From Hyalella azteca (taxonomy: Eukaryota; Arthropoda; Malacostraca; Amphipoda; Hyalellidae), in NCBI RefSeq assembly GCF_000764305.2, contig NW_025944504.1, positions 1-64,000 on the forward strand: a stretch of 64,000 nucleotides of DNA. Reading direction: 5' to 3'. Of this stretch, positions 12,751-25,035 are shown piece by piece; within the stretch, counting starts at the first letter, position 1; the number at the start of each line of letters is the position of its first letter. The translations under genes were made by a program, and so were the position numbers. The notes under the pieces were generated by a model. It did no database searches. It was not told the DNA's origin and saw only the letters and a program-made list of their open reading frames with translations.

Positions 12751-12769
12751 AATAAGCATTTCTGAAAAA

Positions 12770-12840
12770 CTTTCTACCCCCAAGCGGGGAATCGAACTGT
12801 CGCCCTTCCCCCAGAGCCCCACCGCATAGTTAATTAAAGC
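12770..12840 (-). mobile_element. Second tRNA-like SINE fragment, opposite orientation
   Basis: On the minus strand a B-box AGTTCGATTCCCC lies near 12785-12800, preceded by a G-rich tRNA-like stretch. It sits directly beside the plus-strand SINE head, giving a tail-to-tail pair. Confidence 0.4.
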
Positions 12841-13249
12841 AATAGGTAGGTCGCTCAGACGCTATCAAATTTTCTGTGACAATCACGTTATCTTAAATTC
12901 AACAGTCCCCAAACAAACTCGAGCAAAACCAGCTAATTGCAAATGCTAACCTTCTCTAACGAATATTTTTGTACTAACTTAAGATCATTGCAACATTCGA
13001 TAATCAAATAACAGGTTTTGTCATTCTACCTCCGATCTTCGCTACTGCATGTTTGTATTTCTTCGCTACTCCTTATATGTAAGAATTTTACGACCTCATA
13101 ACATTGGTGCCGGAAGCAAATCATGATTCAAGTTCAGCCCTTTTCAGTATCACAAAGTGAATATGCCAGTCTTTGCTAATTTTTCTACGTATAATTAAGA
13201 TACAAATTAGCATCCTTGCCTTAAAATTCGCGTTTCCCTCATTTTTTAC

Positions 13250-14690
13250 AGCGGTTTTTGGAATCGGCAAAATTTGAAATTCCAGTATTCGCGGATCGTG
13301 CGGGTCCTTCCAGGCTCCATTGTCTTATTGGGTTGCGGGATTCCGTTACGGGTTCTGCTGTCGGACGGACGTGTGTCTATAGCTGTTCGGTTGTTAGGGT
13401 ACGCGACGCCAATCGTTCGTTTTCCCTGATAATTTAAAGAGATTTGACATCCGATAATTGTTTTTTTGTGGGCCTTATTTGTAGCAAATCACATAATCAT
13501 ACATTCTATTTAGTTTTCCTATTTTTTTGTTTGCTACTTATTTTTTTATTATTTTTTTCTTTCTTTGTTTGCCGCTCCTGAGCATGTGCTGCCATGGCGG
13601 ACCCAGACGCGATAGGGTCGGCTTCTCCTGTCATAGTGGCGGCTAATTTTGATATAGATCACGGCGGGATCAACCAGGTGAGAGTTCCTACTTTTGATCT
13701 TTTAGAGGAAGACATAGATCTGATGGAAGATGCAAGTGCCACTTTGGGTTCGGTTATCTCTGCAGGCAAGAAGCGGGAACGCAATCCCGGCGCAGTAGCA
13801 GCAGTGATGATGACATTGAAGTCTTTCGATATCCTAAGAGAGTTGCAAAACGTGTCCCTAACCCTCATATGATGGAGCTGGAGAGTTCTCCTGGTTTGGA
13901 CACCATTGGGGTAGGTGACACTTGTCGTGTGGGGGTAAGTGGTGAAGTGCCTGTAAACACATTCCTTCAAAATCCTGTCAAGCTGGCTCGAGGCATTAGA
14001 GACTCTGCTTATGGCAGATATTCTGATATGAAGGTGAGAACAAACTTGAGGAGAAACTTAGGGCAGTAGAGTTTGTACCAATTTCTAATTCAGACCTGAG
14101 CACTCTCCTTAAACGCTTGTGCGATATCGGCGGCGTATATAAGACCAGAGCAGGGAAACTGCGGGCAGTCTAGTACGGGTAGTCATGTCAGTCAGTTCCG
14201 TTCCAGAGTTGGAGGCATTCGGCCGTCTCGTTGACGTCGTGTTAAAGTCACAAAGGTTGGAACCTGGTAGGTCACTTGCTCTCAACCTGGTACTGCCACT
14301 TGTATTAGTGGAGTGATTGGTCCAATCCACCCTTCGGTGGAAGTCTCTGAACTCCTGGAGTTGGCTGAGTCAGGCTCTGTGAAGATCAAGGAAATTGTAC
14401 GACTTCCGCGCCATCGTCAGGGTATACGGGCAGAGTCAAGTGCAGTGAAGGTGGTGTTTGAGGGCAGGCAGCTTCCTGAGGCAGTGTACATAGATTATCT
14501 GCGTTACCCAGTGAAACCGTTTGTTATGGCACCACTCAGGTGTTACAAATGCCAGCAGATGAACCACATTGCAAGTGGATGCACTGACCCAAAGAGGTGC
14601 TTATTGTGTGCTGGACCCCATGAATACTTATGCAAACCTTTTTTGAATTATAAGGATAAGCGCATTATGACATTTTTATACAAAGTGCAA
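13250..14690 (+). pseudogene. LINE ORF1 (gag-like zinc-knuckle protein), broken
   Basis: Remnant of a non-LTR retrotransposon first ORF. Coding starts at ATG 13594 (MADPDAIGSASPVIVAANFD), continues in other frames at 13869-14069 (NPVKLARGIRDSAYGRYSD) and 14313-14650. The last part contains a CX2CX4HX4C knuckle (CYKCQQMNHIASGC) followed by RCLLCAGPHEYLC, the arrangement of Jockey/I-type ORF1 nucleocapsid-like proteins. At least two frame changes and internal stops break it. The stretch at 13250-13593 may be the element's 5' UTR. No RT follows, so the copy is 3' truncated. Confidence 0.65.
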
Positions 14691-14699
14691 CTCTATATA

Positions 14700-15360
14700 G
14701 CCACCTCCTTAAGAAGCCACATCGGTTTAATTGCCTTTTGTACGTAAAAATTACCCACAGTATTATACCATTTTTTAATATAATCACATCGCCGTATTAT
14801 AGCGTTATTACATAATCATACAACCGTATTTTAACTTTTATTAGATAATTAATCGCACCGTCATATTATGAGCCGTATAAGTCAACCACATCATATTATT
14901 CAGACTCAATTAGATAATTGCGTATCCGTAATATAACCTTTAAACGGTAATCGCATGATCGTAGTAGCTCACGTTTCATCACCGCGGCATAGACCATTTT
15001 AAAGCGCGCCAAATTGATTTAGATGACCGCATGGCTTACGTAGGTGTAATGCCCTAATTTTTTCTTTTAAAGTGCGCACAATCAATCTTGACGGTCATGT
15101 CGCCTATATGTAGGTGCTGCGCCCCAATTTCATAGAGCGCCCAATCCAAACAATCACGCATCCAATCGATCATGACGATCCCATCGCTTCTGCAATTGTC
15201 ACGGCCAGACGTTACGTTTTGCACAGCCTTTTATCTGCACAGTTCGACACGTTGCAGATAAAACGTTGTGTGTGGACTGCAAACTGCATAGTTTTGAGTC
15301 CGCCGGGAAGCTGGCATAGTGGGGAGCGCAGCCGTGGAGGCGACAGCTGAGGGGGGTACT
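14700..15360. other. AT-rich interval with a degenerate ~75-bp repeat
   Basis: At about 15000-15140 a segment starting GCGCGCCAAATTGATTTAG recurs in diverged form as GTGCGCACAATCAATCTTG, each followed by a GTAGGTG motif. No gene was recognised. Confidence 0.4.
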
Positions 15361-15721
15361 AGAATGATGAGTAGCATCTCATTTAAATAATGGCCTCGAC
15401 CCTAAATTAAAATATAATGGAAGAAGACATGATCGTTAATTTCATCCCAACTCTACACGTTAGAAGATTATATATTCATTGCATCTGCAAGTTTACATCG
15501 GAATCACGTGTGTGAAAGTTTCGGTAACTTCTGCAAACGAGTAGCTGTTGCATAATTATAATCTTGATGGATCCGATCGAACCCAAGGATATATCCAAAA
15601 TAAAAATCGATGCTGAAAAAGCTCGCTGTAAAAACAATACATTGAACAAAAATACACACTTAAGGTATAAAGTATCTATGTAGGGCCTCGATGAAGGATA
15701 AAACAGATAAAAAAAAACTTT

Positions 15722-16235
15722 CTTAAGGGTCAAAAAGAAACATTAACTTTTTTAGTGAGTTGTCCTAAATGTTATGCTTGACCTAAAATTAAGTCGAAAG
15801 TTTATTTTTTTCAAATCTTATGCTGAGAAAACACAAAAAATGTAGGGCGGGCACTGTGAAGATCTAAATATCATTTATTACGAGGAGCTACAGATTAGGT
15901 ATTATGAATAGAACTTGGGCAATGGATGTGTCTTAAAGCCCGCCCAACGTTTTTTGTGTTTTCTCAGCATAAGATATGAAAAAATATAACTCAGTACTCA
16001 CTGTAGTGACTAGTGAGTAGTGAGTGACAGAGAGCGCATTTTCTCGTCGACGAAAACGCGAAGTCACGGACGGACAGACAGACGGGCGGACAGACGGACA
16101 TGGCGAGCACAATAATGCGTTTTTTTCAGAAATGAAAAAATGCGCTAAAAATAAACTTTAGATCTCATTTTAGGTCAAGAATAAATTTTAGGACAACTCA
16201 CTGAAAAAGTTAATGTTTCTTTTTTGTCCGTTAAG
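15722..16235. mobile_element. Large foldback element with nested hairpins
   Basis: The outer arms start CTTAAGGGTCAAAAAGAAAC at 15722 and CTTAACGGACAAAAAAGAAAC on the minus strand from 16235, and match over about 100 bases. An inner inverted repeat pairs TCTTATGCTGAGAAAACAC (about 15818) with its reverse complement ending near 15976, about 38 bases per arm. The right spacer carries the TCGTCGACGAAAACG segment also found alone at 20335 and 49088. No protein is encoded. Confidence 0.7.
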
Positions 16236-16640
16236 GAAACGTGGTTTTTAAAAGTATTTTTATTTGTTTTATAGCACTGTCTTTAGTTCTGTAACCATCA
16301 GAAAAAACGTGGTTTTAAAAATGGTTTTTATATTTATTTATTTTCTACTTTTTTATGCAATTCAAACCATTTTCCAGGGTTGGTAACTCTGGTTGTTCGA
16401 CAAGAAAACTCGATTCCCAACCGTGAATTTTTTCTCTCCATACAGAAGTCAGTTAATTAATTTAACGATTTTTAAATATAAACTTATTACTTCTGATGAT
16501 CAAATCTTGAATTGTTAGGCAGCATAAGCATGCACGCCAAATTTCAAGTTGCCAGGATCTTCAGAAGTGCTCTAAATTAAGGTTTGATTTTTTGATGATA
16601 AACACGGACACGAGGCGAAAAGAAGAAAAACGTGGTAATA
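16236..16640. repeat. Interspersed repeat shared with 53.9-54.36 kb
   Basis: Contains CTTGAATTGTTAGGCAGCA and AATTTAAGGTT-like blocks found reverse-complemented at 53930-54360 (including TTATGCTGCCTAACAATTC). The two copies flank the same type of TTTGTCCATTAAG terminus, so this is part of a dispersed element. Confidence 0.6.
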
Positions 16641-17514
16641 AAAGAGTTCAATTTGGCAAAGAGCATCCATTAGGCTAGCGAAGGCGTTAATTCACAAAAG
16701 TATTAACATCTAACAAAAGATAAGCTTGCAATGATTTACCACTGCTGCCACATGTCACCCACGTGGATCAAGTGGCCAACCGTCAAATCTAATCAGAATA
16801 TAACGAATTAAAATAATATGCGTTTAAAAATTACTTTTTAAAGGCAACACTTCTATAGAGGCCAATGTCTCTGATGCTACAATGAATTTCTTATTTTATT
16901 TTTATATATATGAAAAAAATTATCTTTCAATTTTTTTAATATTTTTATTAATATAATTAATAAATATTAGTTAATTTTCATTAATTTTAAATTTATTAAT
17001 AAATAATAATTATTAAAATGTTAATATAATAAATATGTTTTATTCAAACAACAAGAAGTGAAGTTAAAGAGAAGTGTTGTAATAAGATACTGCTGAAGCC
17101 ACTACACATAGGCTGCTAATATGAAATAAATAATACACAGTGCCTATACGGAAGTTTAGGAAAACCTGTTTTAGCCTTATAATCTACCAAGGATAAATCA
17201 TTGAATTTGTTCATATCAATTATCTTTAAAATTGCTAACCAGTTGGTGTTCCTTCCATAGAACAATATCTATTTATCGTGAATATTCTTCATTCAATGTG
17301 AATATAGAATTTGAAGTAGCAAAATTTACCATTGATTCATCACGAATTTATGGAATATTAAAGGCAAATTTTAATTGAGAGCGAGGGCCGACTTTTTGTT
17401 GACCTTGCGTCACAGTTAACAAGACAAAGAAAGCATTTTTTCTAAGGGTCCTAAATATATTTTACTGATGTTACTTACATATTACACAAAAGTCAACAGC
17501 GAAGGAGGTTCGTG

Positions 17515-17590
17515 TGGAAGCTTGGGAGGTTGTCGCGTGGATGAGTTGCAGTGCAGTTTTCTTTGTTTATAGCCGTGGCCTTTAGCGAAT
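17515..17590 (-). pseudogene. LINE RT C-terminal fragment
   Basis: The minus strand reads GHGYK..KLHCNSSTRQ, matching the end of the RT fragment at 36.8-37.1 kb (GHGYKLKKLRCNFSTRQ). Very short and isolated. Confidence 0.5.
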
Positions 17591-18039
17591 AATTGCTTTG
17601 TAAAATATGCCCAAGTTTTTCATATCAAATTTCGTTTCAGAAGCAATTTCGAAATACTATAATAATAAACAAAGTTGTTGGTGTAGGTATGGTGAGTTGT
17701 TAGTTTTATTTTATTTAGTTCGTGTTTTCTGTTGCTGCTGCTTTTTTTTTGCTTCTGTGGTCCGCATGCCGTTCGAGGCCACTTTTAGAGCGTCTCTCAA
17801 TAGCACTTCATAAACGCTGGTGGCAAGATCAGCATCCTTGCGTTCACGCGCCCTTCATTTTACGGGATTAAACGACTTATCGATGGGGTGGAAGAGCTGC
17901 GTAAAACGGATACTATTCTATTCTGATATTAATCTACTATTCGATAATTTAAAATATGAATTCCACCTCCACATTGTACTAAACGCTGTGAGATGTCGTT
18001 GTTAACGCGCGAAGGATGCTGCTGCCAACACCTTCAGAC

Positions 18040-20290
18040 CTCTGCTGGTGACTAAAGGATTCTGCTCAGTCTGGAGCGTGCTGAAAACAGCGAGAAAGCT
18101 TGGAGAATCCGCTGATTACAGGTCAGTTTTTGTAAAGAAAGATTCCACCCTCTTAGAAAGGGCGGTTTTTCGCAAGAAGTGGCAGGAGAGAATCAGGCGG
18201 AAAGGCACGGAAAATCAGGTCAATCATTTCTAAGACAACACCGGCTGCTCACGGACAGTCAGAGGAGATGGAGGACAAGTAATTAGTAGTAATGATGTCC
18301 GTAGATCAAGGGCTGTAAATAATGTAGGAAGTAACCGCATACATCAAAGTGAAAGTGCACAACAAGTTTTAAATTTTTTTACACGAACTCGGATTCCGTT
18401 TTGAACAAAAAAAGTGAACTGTTAACTGTGATCGCAAACGAGAGTATAGACATTATGTGTATTACAGAAACGCTCCCTAAAAATCACGGGGGAAAATTGT
18501 ACCTGTTGAATTTCAGCTGCCAGGTTTTGATTGTTTTCATAACTTAAATGAAGAGCAGTGCCGTAGAGATGTAGCTCTGTGGGTTAGAACCTCTAATGGG
18601 GCCCAGCAAGTTAAGTTATCTGCAGAGCATCAATTAGCTAGAGAATCAGTGTGGTGCGAACTTACTCTAAAAGGCAAAGATAGCCTCCTCATAGGGGTCA
18701 TTTACAGATCACCTAACAGCTCCTCTGATAACAATAAAGTACTAAACAGCCTTTTACCGAGCATGTCATTCAGCAGGTCGCATACGTTGATCGTTGGTGA
18801 CTTAAACCATCCAGAAATAGACTGGGCAGATGAATCTTCTCCAAGAGATGGGAATCACCAGCATCCTTGTTCTTGGAGTCTGTGCGGGACTCATTTTTAA
18901 TCCAGAACATCACCAAGTAACCCATTTTAGGGGTAAACAGACCCCAAATATTCTAGATCTTGTGTTTACTAGTGAAGAATCAATGATAGATGAGCTTCGC
19001 TACGAGGCTCCGTTGGGCAAAAGCCACCACCAATCATTGTTTTTCAATACTAAGTGTTGTACAGAAAGGACGCTTCGGAAGCGTGAACGTTTGAGCTTTG
19101 CGAAAGGCGAATATGATAAACTCAGTGAAACGGTGAATGCGGCGAATATTTCGGACTGTATTAAGGACATGAATGTGGCTTATTCATGGCCGTTTCTCAA
19201 AGACACGGTTATGTCTGCAGTTGATGCCTGTGTACCCGAGATTACGCTTGGAGGAGTCAAAAAGTCCCAGTGGATGAACAGTGCAGTTAAGACTAAGCTA
19301 AAGACCAAGAAAGAAGCATACAAGCGTTGTTTACGAACTCGCAGCGAGTCTGATTATAACCTGTATCATGTATGCCAGAGCTCGAAATCAAGCTTAAAAA
19401 GTTTGTCGCACTGCAATGAAAAACTTCGAAAAAATATTGCTAAAAATGCGAAAAAAACAATCCGAAAGCCTTCTTTTTGTACGCTAGTTCGAAGTGTAAG
19501 TCAAAGGACGGTATATCTGATTTGAAAGTAGACCACGAAAGATTTCCTCTGATGAGGGCAAGGCTAACGTTCTTAATCAGTTCTTCAGCAGTGTGTTCAC
19601 AGATGAGGACTTGAACAGTATTCCAGATATTAAGGAGCGCCCAGTCGGCTCGAAGTTTAACATGTTTGAAATACACGCACGAAGCAGAGGTTTTCAAGCA
19701 CCTGGTAGCTCTAAATCCCAACAAGTCATGTGGACCAGACGGCTTCCATCCCAGATTGCTCAAAGAATTAGTAACCGTTCTGGCCGGCCCATTGACAGTA
19801 TTCTTTCAAAAAACCTTGAACGAAGGAACTTTGCCGTCCGGCTGGAAAGAAGCTCATGTAACACCATTGTTCAAAAAAGGTGACAAAAGCAGCCCCGGCA
19901 ACTATCGCCCTGTCAGTCTGACAAGTGTTGTTTGTAAGCTNNNNNNNNNNNNNNNNNNNNNNNNNNNNNNNNNNNNNNNNNNNNNNNNNNNNNNNNNNNN
20001 NNNNNNNNNNNNNNNNNNNNNNNNNNNNNNNNNNNNNNNNNNNNNNNNNNNNNNNNNNNNNNNNNNNNNNNNNNNNNNNNNNNNNNNNNNNNNNNNNNNN
20101 NNNNNNNNNNNNNNNNNNNNNNNNNNNNNNNNNNACAGCTTCGAATCACCGACATGTGGAACAGCCTCCCCGATGACATCGTTGGCGCTCCAAGTATGAA
20201 CGCGTTCAAGAACAGACTAGATAAAGCTATGGAAAAATATATGTTCAGATTTGAAATGCCTAGCACCTTATCGAACTCGGTGGACGTCTA
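18040..20290 (+). pseudogene. CR1/L2-like LINE: ORF1 end, endonuclease and RT, broken
   Basis: Remnant of a non-LTR retrotransposon. 18048-18235 resembles the end of a CR1-type ORF1 (YRSVFVKKDSTLLERA). From about 18370 the endonuclease domain begins (SELLTVIANESIDIMCITET) and continues at 18649 (GVIYRSPNSSSDN, LIVGDLNHPEIDW) and 18900 (NILDLVFTSEE). The linker and RT N-terminus follow, with LNPNKSCGPDG and LFKKGDKSSPGNYRPVSL. The palm domain falls in the N run. After it the C-terminus reads WNSLPDDIVGAPSMNAFKNR, with a stop near 20290. Several frameshifts and stops make this copy inactive. Confidence 0.8.
19941..20134. other. Assembly gap (194 N)
   Basis: Run of N inside the LINE RT region; the true gap length is unknown. 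On the family's normal layout a few hundred bases of RT palm are missing. Confidence 0.99.
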
Positions 20291-20334
20291 GTAGCTACTT
20301 CAAACTATTGTCAGTTATGAAAAGATCCGGTCAA

Positions 20335-20460
20335 ATGACACGATTCTCGCCATTTCCGCCCGTCCGTCCGTTTGTCTGTCCGTCCGTGATTTCACGTTTT
20401 CGTCGACGAGAAAATGCGCTCTCTGTCACTCAGTGCAGTGAGTACTGAGTTATATTTTTT
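20335..20460 (-). repeat. TCGTCGACGA repeat, copy 2
   Basis: Minus-strand copy of a roughly 130-bp dispersed segment (ATATAACTCAGTACTCAC, GAGCGCATTTTCTCGTCGAC, then a CGGACGGACGGACAGAC run). The other copies are at 15985-16145 and 49088-49240. It ends at the TTATATTTTTT just before the Ig exon acceptor. Confidence 0.75.
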
Positions 20461-20471
20461 GTCTAGGCGTG

Positions 20472-20711
20472 ATGCTGGCGCCCCCGGTGTTGGTGCTGAT
20501 GGTGTACATGGTGCTGGTGGTGCAGTGCCAAGTATCACAGCTATGGAGCACCAACGCCCCAGAGTTGGTGCTCGTTCCTCCCTCGTCGGTGTTCCTGAGC
20601 AACGGCAGCGACCTCGTCCTGCGCTGCGCTGCCATCGGCAAACCTCGTCCTCGTCTAGAGTGGCTCGACTCCAGCGGAGCCCTCGTCACGGCGGTGCCCG
20701 GCGTGCGATGC
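20472..20711 (+). CDS. First coding exon of a Dscam-like immunoglobulin protein, 5'-end fragment
   Basis: The exon follows an acceptor TTTTTTGTCTAG at 20465, with ATG at 20472. Residues 1-20 are a strongly hydrophobic signal peptide (MLAPPVLVLMVYMVLVV). Residues 31-80 form the first half of an Ig domain: PPSSVFLSNGSDLVLRC with the B-strand cysteine at 52, GKPRPRLEWLDSSG with the core tryptophan at 64, and VPGVR at the end. The N..GS.V.LRC..GKP.P...W..S.G...VPG.R pattern matches the first Ig domain of Dscam-type cell-surface receptors. The exon likely ends at TGC followed by GTACAG. The F-strand cysteine must lie in a later exon that was not found in this window; Dscam introns are often very long. 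Other Ig-superfamily members remain possible. Confidence 0.65.
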
Positions 20712-21371
20712 GTACAGAAAATTACGCAAATTGCACATTTCAAATAGTATACTATAAGCTTTATACATATATAACTAAATACATAACTACTAAATATAGT
20801 ATACTACTATGTTTAGTAATATACCATAATAGTAGTTATATACATAATACTATAATAGTATTCATGTACACGTATTGTTACGACGAATTTCCTGTGCATT
20901 CTACCTCCACAGTACATTTTTGTGGACAAATTCACCCAGAAACTTTTACCAAAGTGATATTCCTGGAAATTTTCTCCTATCTCAGTGATGGGGTAATGTG
21001 CGCACTGTGAATTACTAACTCTCATTATTACATACCAATAATCAACTATTTGCTTTTATTATTCTCTTTTGAAACTTTCTTCAATTTCACATCCGACACA
21101 TTAATGCGGAAACGGTACTCCCGCAGCATTAGAATGTCCACGAGGATGCAAGCTTTGAAACGATCTGCCGTCTGATTTGTTGCAATACCCATTAGACATC
21201 CCATGCATTGCTAGCCAATTTGGCTCATGTGTTACTTTATTCGGATTTGTATTTTTCGCTATAAATCGAGTTCTCGGGCTAAAATCCAAACATGACCAAT
21301 GCAGTTTGCGGAAGACTACCTTGCAACACCATCTTGAGGCTACGACAAACCCCATAAAGTTCGAAACCCGC

Positions 21372-21632
21372 AGCTAGTGTTCGAAACCCACAGTATTCTG
21401 AACCCGTAGTGTTCGAAACCCACAGTATTCTGAACCCGCAGTGTTCGAAACCCACAGTATTCTGAACCCGCCGTGTTCGAAACCCACAGTATTCTGAACC
21501 CGTAGTGTTCGAAACCCACAGTATTCTGAACCCGTAGTGTTCGAAACCCACAGTATTCTGAACCCGCAGTGTTCGAAACCCAAAGTGTTCGAAACCCACA
21601 GTATTCTGAACCCGCCGTGTTCGAAACCCAGT
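21372..21632. repeat. 32-bp minisatellite
   Basis: About eight copies of a roughly 32-bp unit alternating GTTCGAAACCCACAGTATTC and TGAACCCG followed by TAGT, CAGT or CCGT. The minus strand is open through the array, but the translation is only the repeat. Confidence 0.95.
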
Positions 21633-22424
21633 TTTCGGAACCTCGTAATAGTCCTAATATGAATAATAATTAATGAGGAGAACCCTGATGAGCTCAGAAG
21701 CTTTGTAGGTATGCGATTTAATTGAAACTCGATGGTCCTCACGGACCGCTGTGGGGCCAACCAAGCGCCCAGGGAACTGAATGACCCAGCTACACCACAG
21801 ACTGCGTGGTCACTCAATAGTTCCTTCGTTATTATCGCTCGTGGATTCATTATACTACAGAAAAATCAAAGATGAAATGAAACATCGCATACCAAGTACA
21901 GTATACAATCACGAGGAGGTATCTTATAACATGTAACCCCGCCTTTGTTCCCCGCGATGTCGCATGGTACGGTAAATAAAAATAGACTTTTATATCCCGA
22001 GGATTTCGGATGCCGAGTCCGAGCAGTCGGTCCCAAGCCTTGTAGTTTGCAACGACTAAGCCAAGGTCCCAAGCAATACTCCACTGCTTGAAGCTAAGCT
22101 CAGTCGCGATTGAAGTGTGAATTTTTTCTTTGCGTTTCCAGTTTGCCGTCGTGAAGTTAGTGGCCACCGATATGCCTGCCTAGATTTGAAACTGGCCAGT
22201 ACACATGAAATAATTAATGGGACAGGTTGTCTAAATAGTGACCCACTTCTACCTGTCGCCTTGGTATGCCCTTTTTCCCAGCCAAACTGGTTCTGAATGA
22301 CCCACTTCTTAATATTGGTATAATTGGCAGTGAAATATGCCAAAGAAGCATTGCAATTTAGACAAAATCTCGCACATTTCTCCAAGTGCATCGCAGCTTT
22401 CCCTCAACGCTGCATTAGTTGCGA

Positions 22425-22738
22425 TTTCACACGGCGTATTGGCGCGTATTTCAGACGGCGTATTGGCGCGTATTTCAGACGGCGTATTAGCGCGTATTTC
22501 AGACGGCGTCTTGGCGCGTATTTAAGACGGCGTATTGGCGCATATTTCAGACGGCATATTGGCGCGTATTTCAGACGGCGTATTGGCGCATATTTCAGAC
22601 GGCGTATTAGCGCGTATTTCAGACTGCGTCTTAGCGCGTATTTCAGACGGCGCATTGGCGCGTATTTCAGACGGCGTATTGGCGCGTATTTCAGACGGCG
22701 TATTAGCGCGTATTTCAGACGGCGTATTGGCGCGTATG
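22425..22738. repeat. 24-bp minisatellite
   Basis: About thirteen copies of a 24-bp unit (TTCAGACGGCGTATTGGCGC plus GTAT). Because 24 is a multiple of three, open frames of 161 codons (plus) and 139 codons (minus) run through it, giving an 8-residue repeat such as RIGAYFRR. No start context or splice support suggests a protein. Confidence 0.97.
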
Positions 22739-22739
22739 C

Positions 22740-24840
22740 AGATGAGCTAATCCAGCGATTGTCGTGTGTAAGCCAGCGCCTTGTAAGCTCTTGTTTAATT
22801 GGCGCCTGAGAGGAGAATTCCATTCCATTGGTGTGACCTGAGAAGGCTCCTAGTGTGAAATGAGCAATCTTGTATTAAAATTAAATCAAGCTAATAAGAA
22901 GAAAGCGTTGTGCTACAGGAAAATTAGACAATACTTGAAAAGAAGCTTTAAGTTTTTGAAGCAGGTTATGTGTTACTTGAAACGCGTAGAAGAGGCGTTA
23001 TGATAGTGGGAAATAAAAAATAGGCTTTGTGTTTTTGGTTCCTAAGAAAATAACCTGGTTTACGCTAATGGTGGTTTAACGGCTGTGAAATGTGTTTTCT
23101 GGACTGATTTTTGGATAACTATGAAACCTAATTTCAGTTAATCTAGTGACAGTCTGGCCGCTTATTGTCGTTTCTCATTACGCCTTTGTCTCAACTATAT
23201 CTTACATTAGGTAAACTAGAGCACTGCATCTATAGTATCCTACATCTCTTACAATGCGATGTTATAGAATGCGCTGCAGGTGATGGAGGATACTGATGGC
23301 TCTATTGTTCCTTAGTGGCATCGACGATGGATGCATATATATGTCGCTTATTGAGTTTGTCTTGTGTTAGCCTTATCTTATTTTCATCTTATATTTATGT
23401 GGATTTATTAACATGATGTTAAGGTGTATGTCTCATGTTGATGTGTATGCCTCATGTTTATGTGGACGTTTCATGTTAATGTTTGTCTCAAGTTTACATA
23501 GGCATACCATGTGTCTCAATATAGCTGCAGATGGGCATTAGGATGGCACCTTAAGAAGTTAACTGCTCAGTCCTCAAGCCTCCAAGTTCAAACTATTGTG
23601 TCTCCGCTTGACCGTAGCGCCTGAGAATGCGAGATCGTTGAGTTTCAAGTGTTACTTTACGTCACGTCGTTTAGTGAAGTTTAATGCATTGTAAACAACT
23701 AATTTCGCGAACAACTAACCTCGCGTTAAACGCTAGGCTCCTTTGTGTAGGGAGCGCCCGCGCCTATGATCCACACTTAAGTTTATTACCTACGAACCAT
23801 TTGCGAGGGAAGGCCCATAACCATTCCTAAGCCCTCGAAACCCCTCTTCTAGCAGTTAATTCTAGGGTTAATATGCATAACGTAGTCAATGTGCTGATTG
23901 TAAGGTGCAGTCAGGGGGCCGATTGCAAAACGCGTTGCACACTTCGGTAAGTGAAATATTGTAGCTAAAGCCAATATTAAATCTTGAATTGCTTTAAATA
24001 CTTTATTTTTTACCGTCCTTGAAATAGCTTGCGAAGACTCGAGTCTTGTCACGTAATTAATCATCGATGAAGTACTTTAGGTATAATCATATATTATGCG
24101 GGTAGTTGAAAATGGTGCTGCAGTTCATACACGTCCTCTAGATCCACCCACATTATTTCTATCACTGCTCTTATCACTAATGACGGTTGGGCTCTGGCAA
24201 AACGAACATTCGTTTCTACGTTCGGAAAACGGGCTGGAGTTCCCCATATCGCGTGTTGGATAAGTAGCAGACTATTTATTATTCCTCGCACCTACATCAT
24301 ACAAAAAATTTTCTGTCGATGTGAAACATGGCCGCGTTTGGCTGAACCGTTATTTACATGGAAATGAAATGGATTAATGAGCTATGTTGTCAACCTCATG
24401 AAAATGTTGATCGTTGTATTTTGAGGCCATCACTGTGAAAAATAGAATAATAAATTGATTATATTGTCCGAAAATGAGATCTACTATTTTACCCTCAGCA
24501 CGATAAGCTAGAGGAATCAGCACTGATACGTACTTTTGGCGGAAAGAGCTGGTTTAGTATGACACATACAGGGGCTATAATTGCGACGTTATTCGGACAA
24601 CGTTTCACTCATTTCTCTCAGTGCATGTCAATCTTCCTCTAGGATTGCGATGTTTTGGTCTAAATTTTTATCCTGCCTTAAGGAGCGATTATCTGAGATA
24701 AATAATGTACATTTTATGTAATTGTTAATTGTGAGATTTTCTTTTCTATTTATTATTTGCGCCGAGTTTATGAGTTTATTTTTAGTCTAAACGCCGCTTT
24801 GCTTACGAGGATTTCTACAATTAATTTCCATGCTCGACAT
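22740..24840. other. Gene-poor interval
   Basis: No exon recognised. A weak 20-bp tandem repeat (TCTCATGTTGATGTGTATGC type) occurs at about 23426-23495. Confidence 0.5.
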
Positions 24841-24847
24841 TGGACAT

Positions 24848-25035
24848 TCCACTCCTTTTCAACACTCCCCACATTTTCAACACTCCCCGCATTTTCAACA
24901 CTCCCCACATTTTCAACACTCCACTCCTTTTCAACACTCCCCGCATTTTCAACACTCCCCGCATTTTCAACACTCCCCACATTTTCAACACTCCACTCCT
25001 CTTCAACACTTCCCGCATTTTCAACACTCCTCCTA
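24848..25035. repeat. 18-bp minisatellite
   Basis: About eleven copies of TTTTCAACACTCCCC(A/G)CA with occasional ACTCC variants. The unit length keeps several frames open on both strands, explaining the overlapping short open frames here. Confidence 0.95.

Noticed and set aside
21374..21850. 158-codon minus-strand open frame
   Set aside because: Mostly translation of the 32-bp minisatellite; the remainder has no recognisable domain.
22324..22809. 161-codon open frame as a real protein
   Set aside because: It is the 24-bp satellite read in frame, with equally open frame on the other strand and no other coding support.
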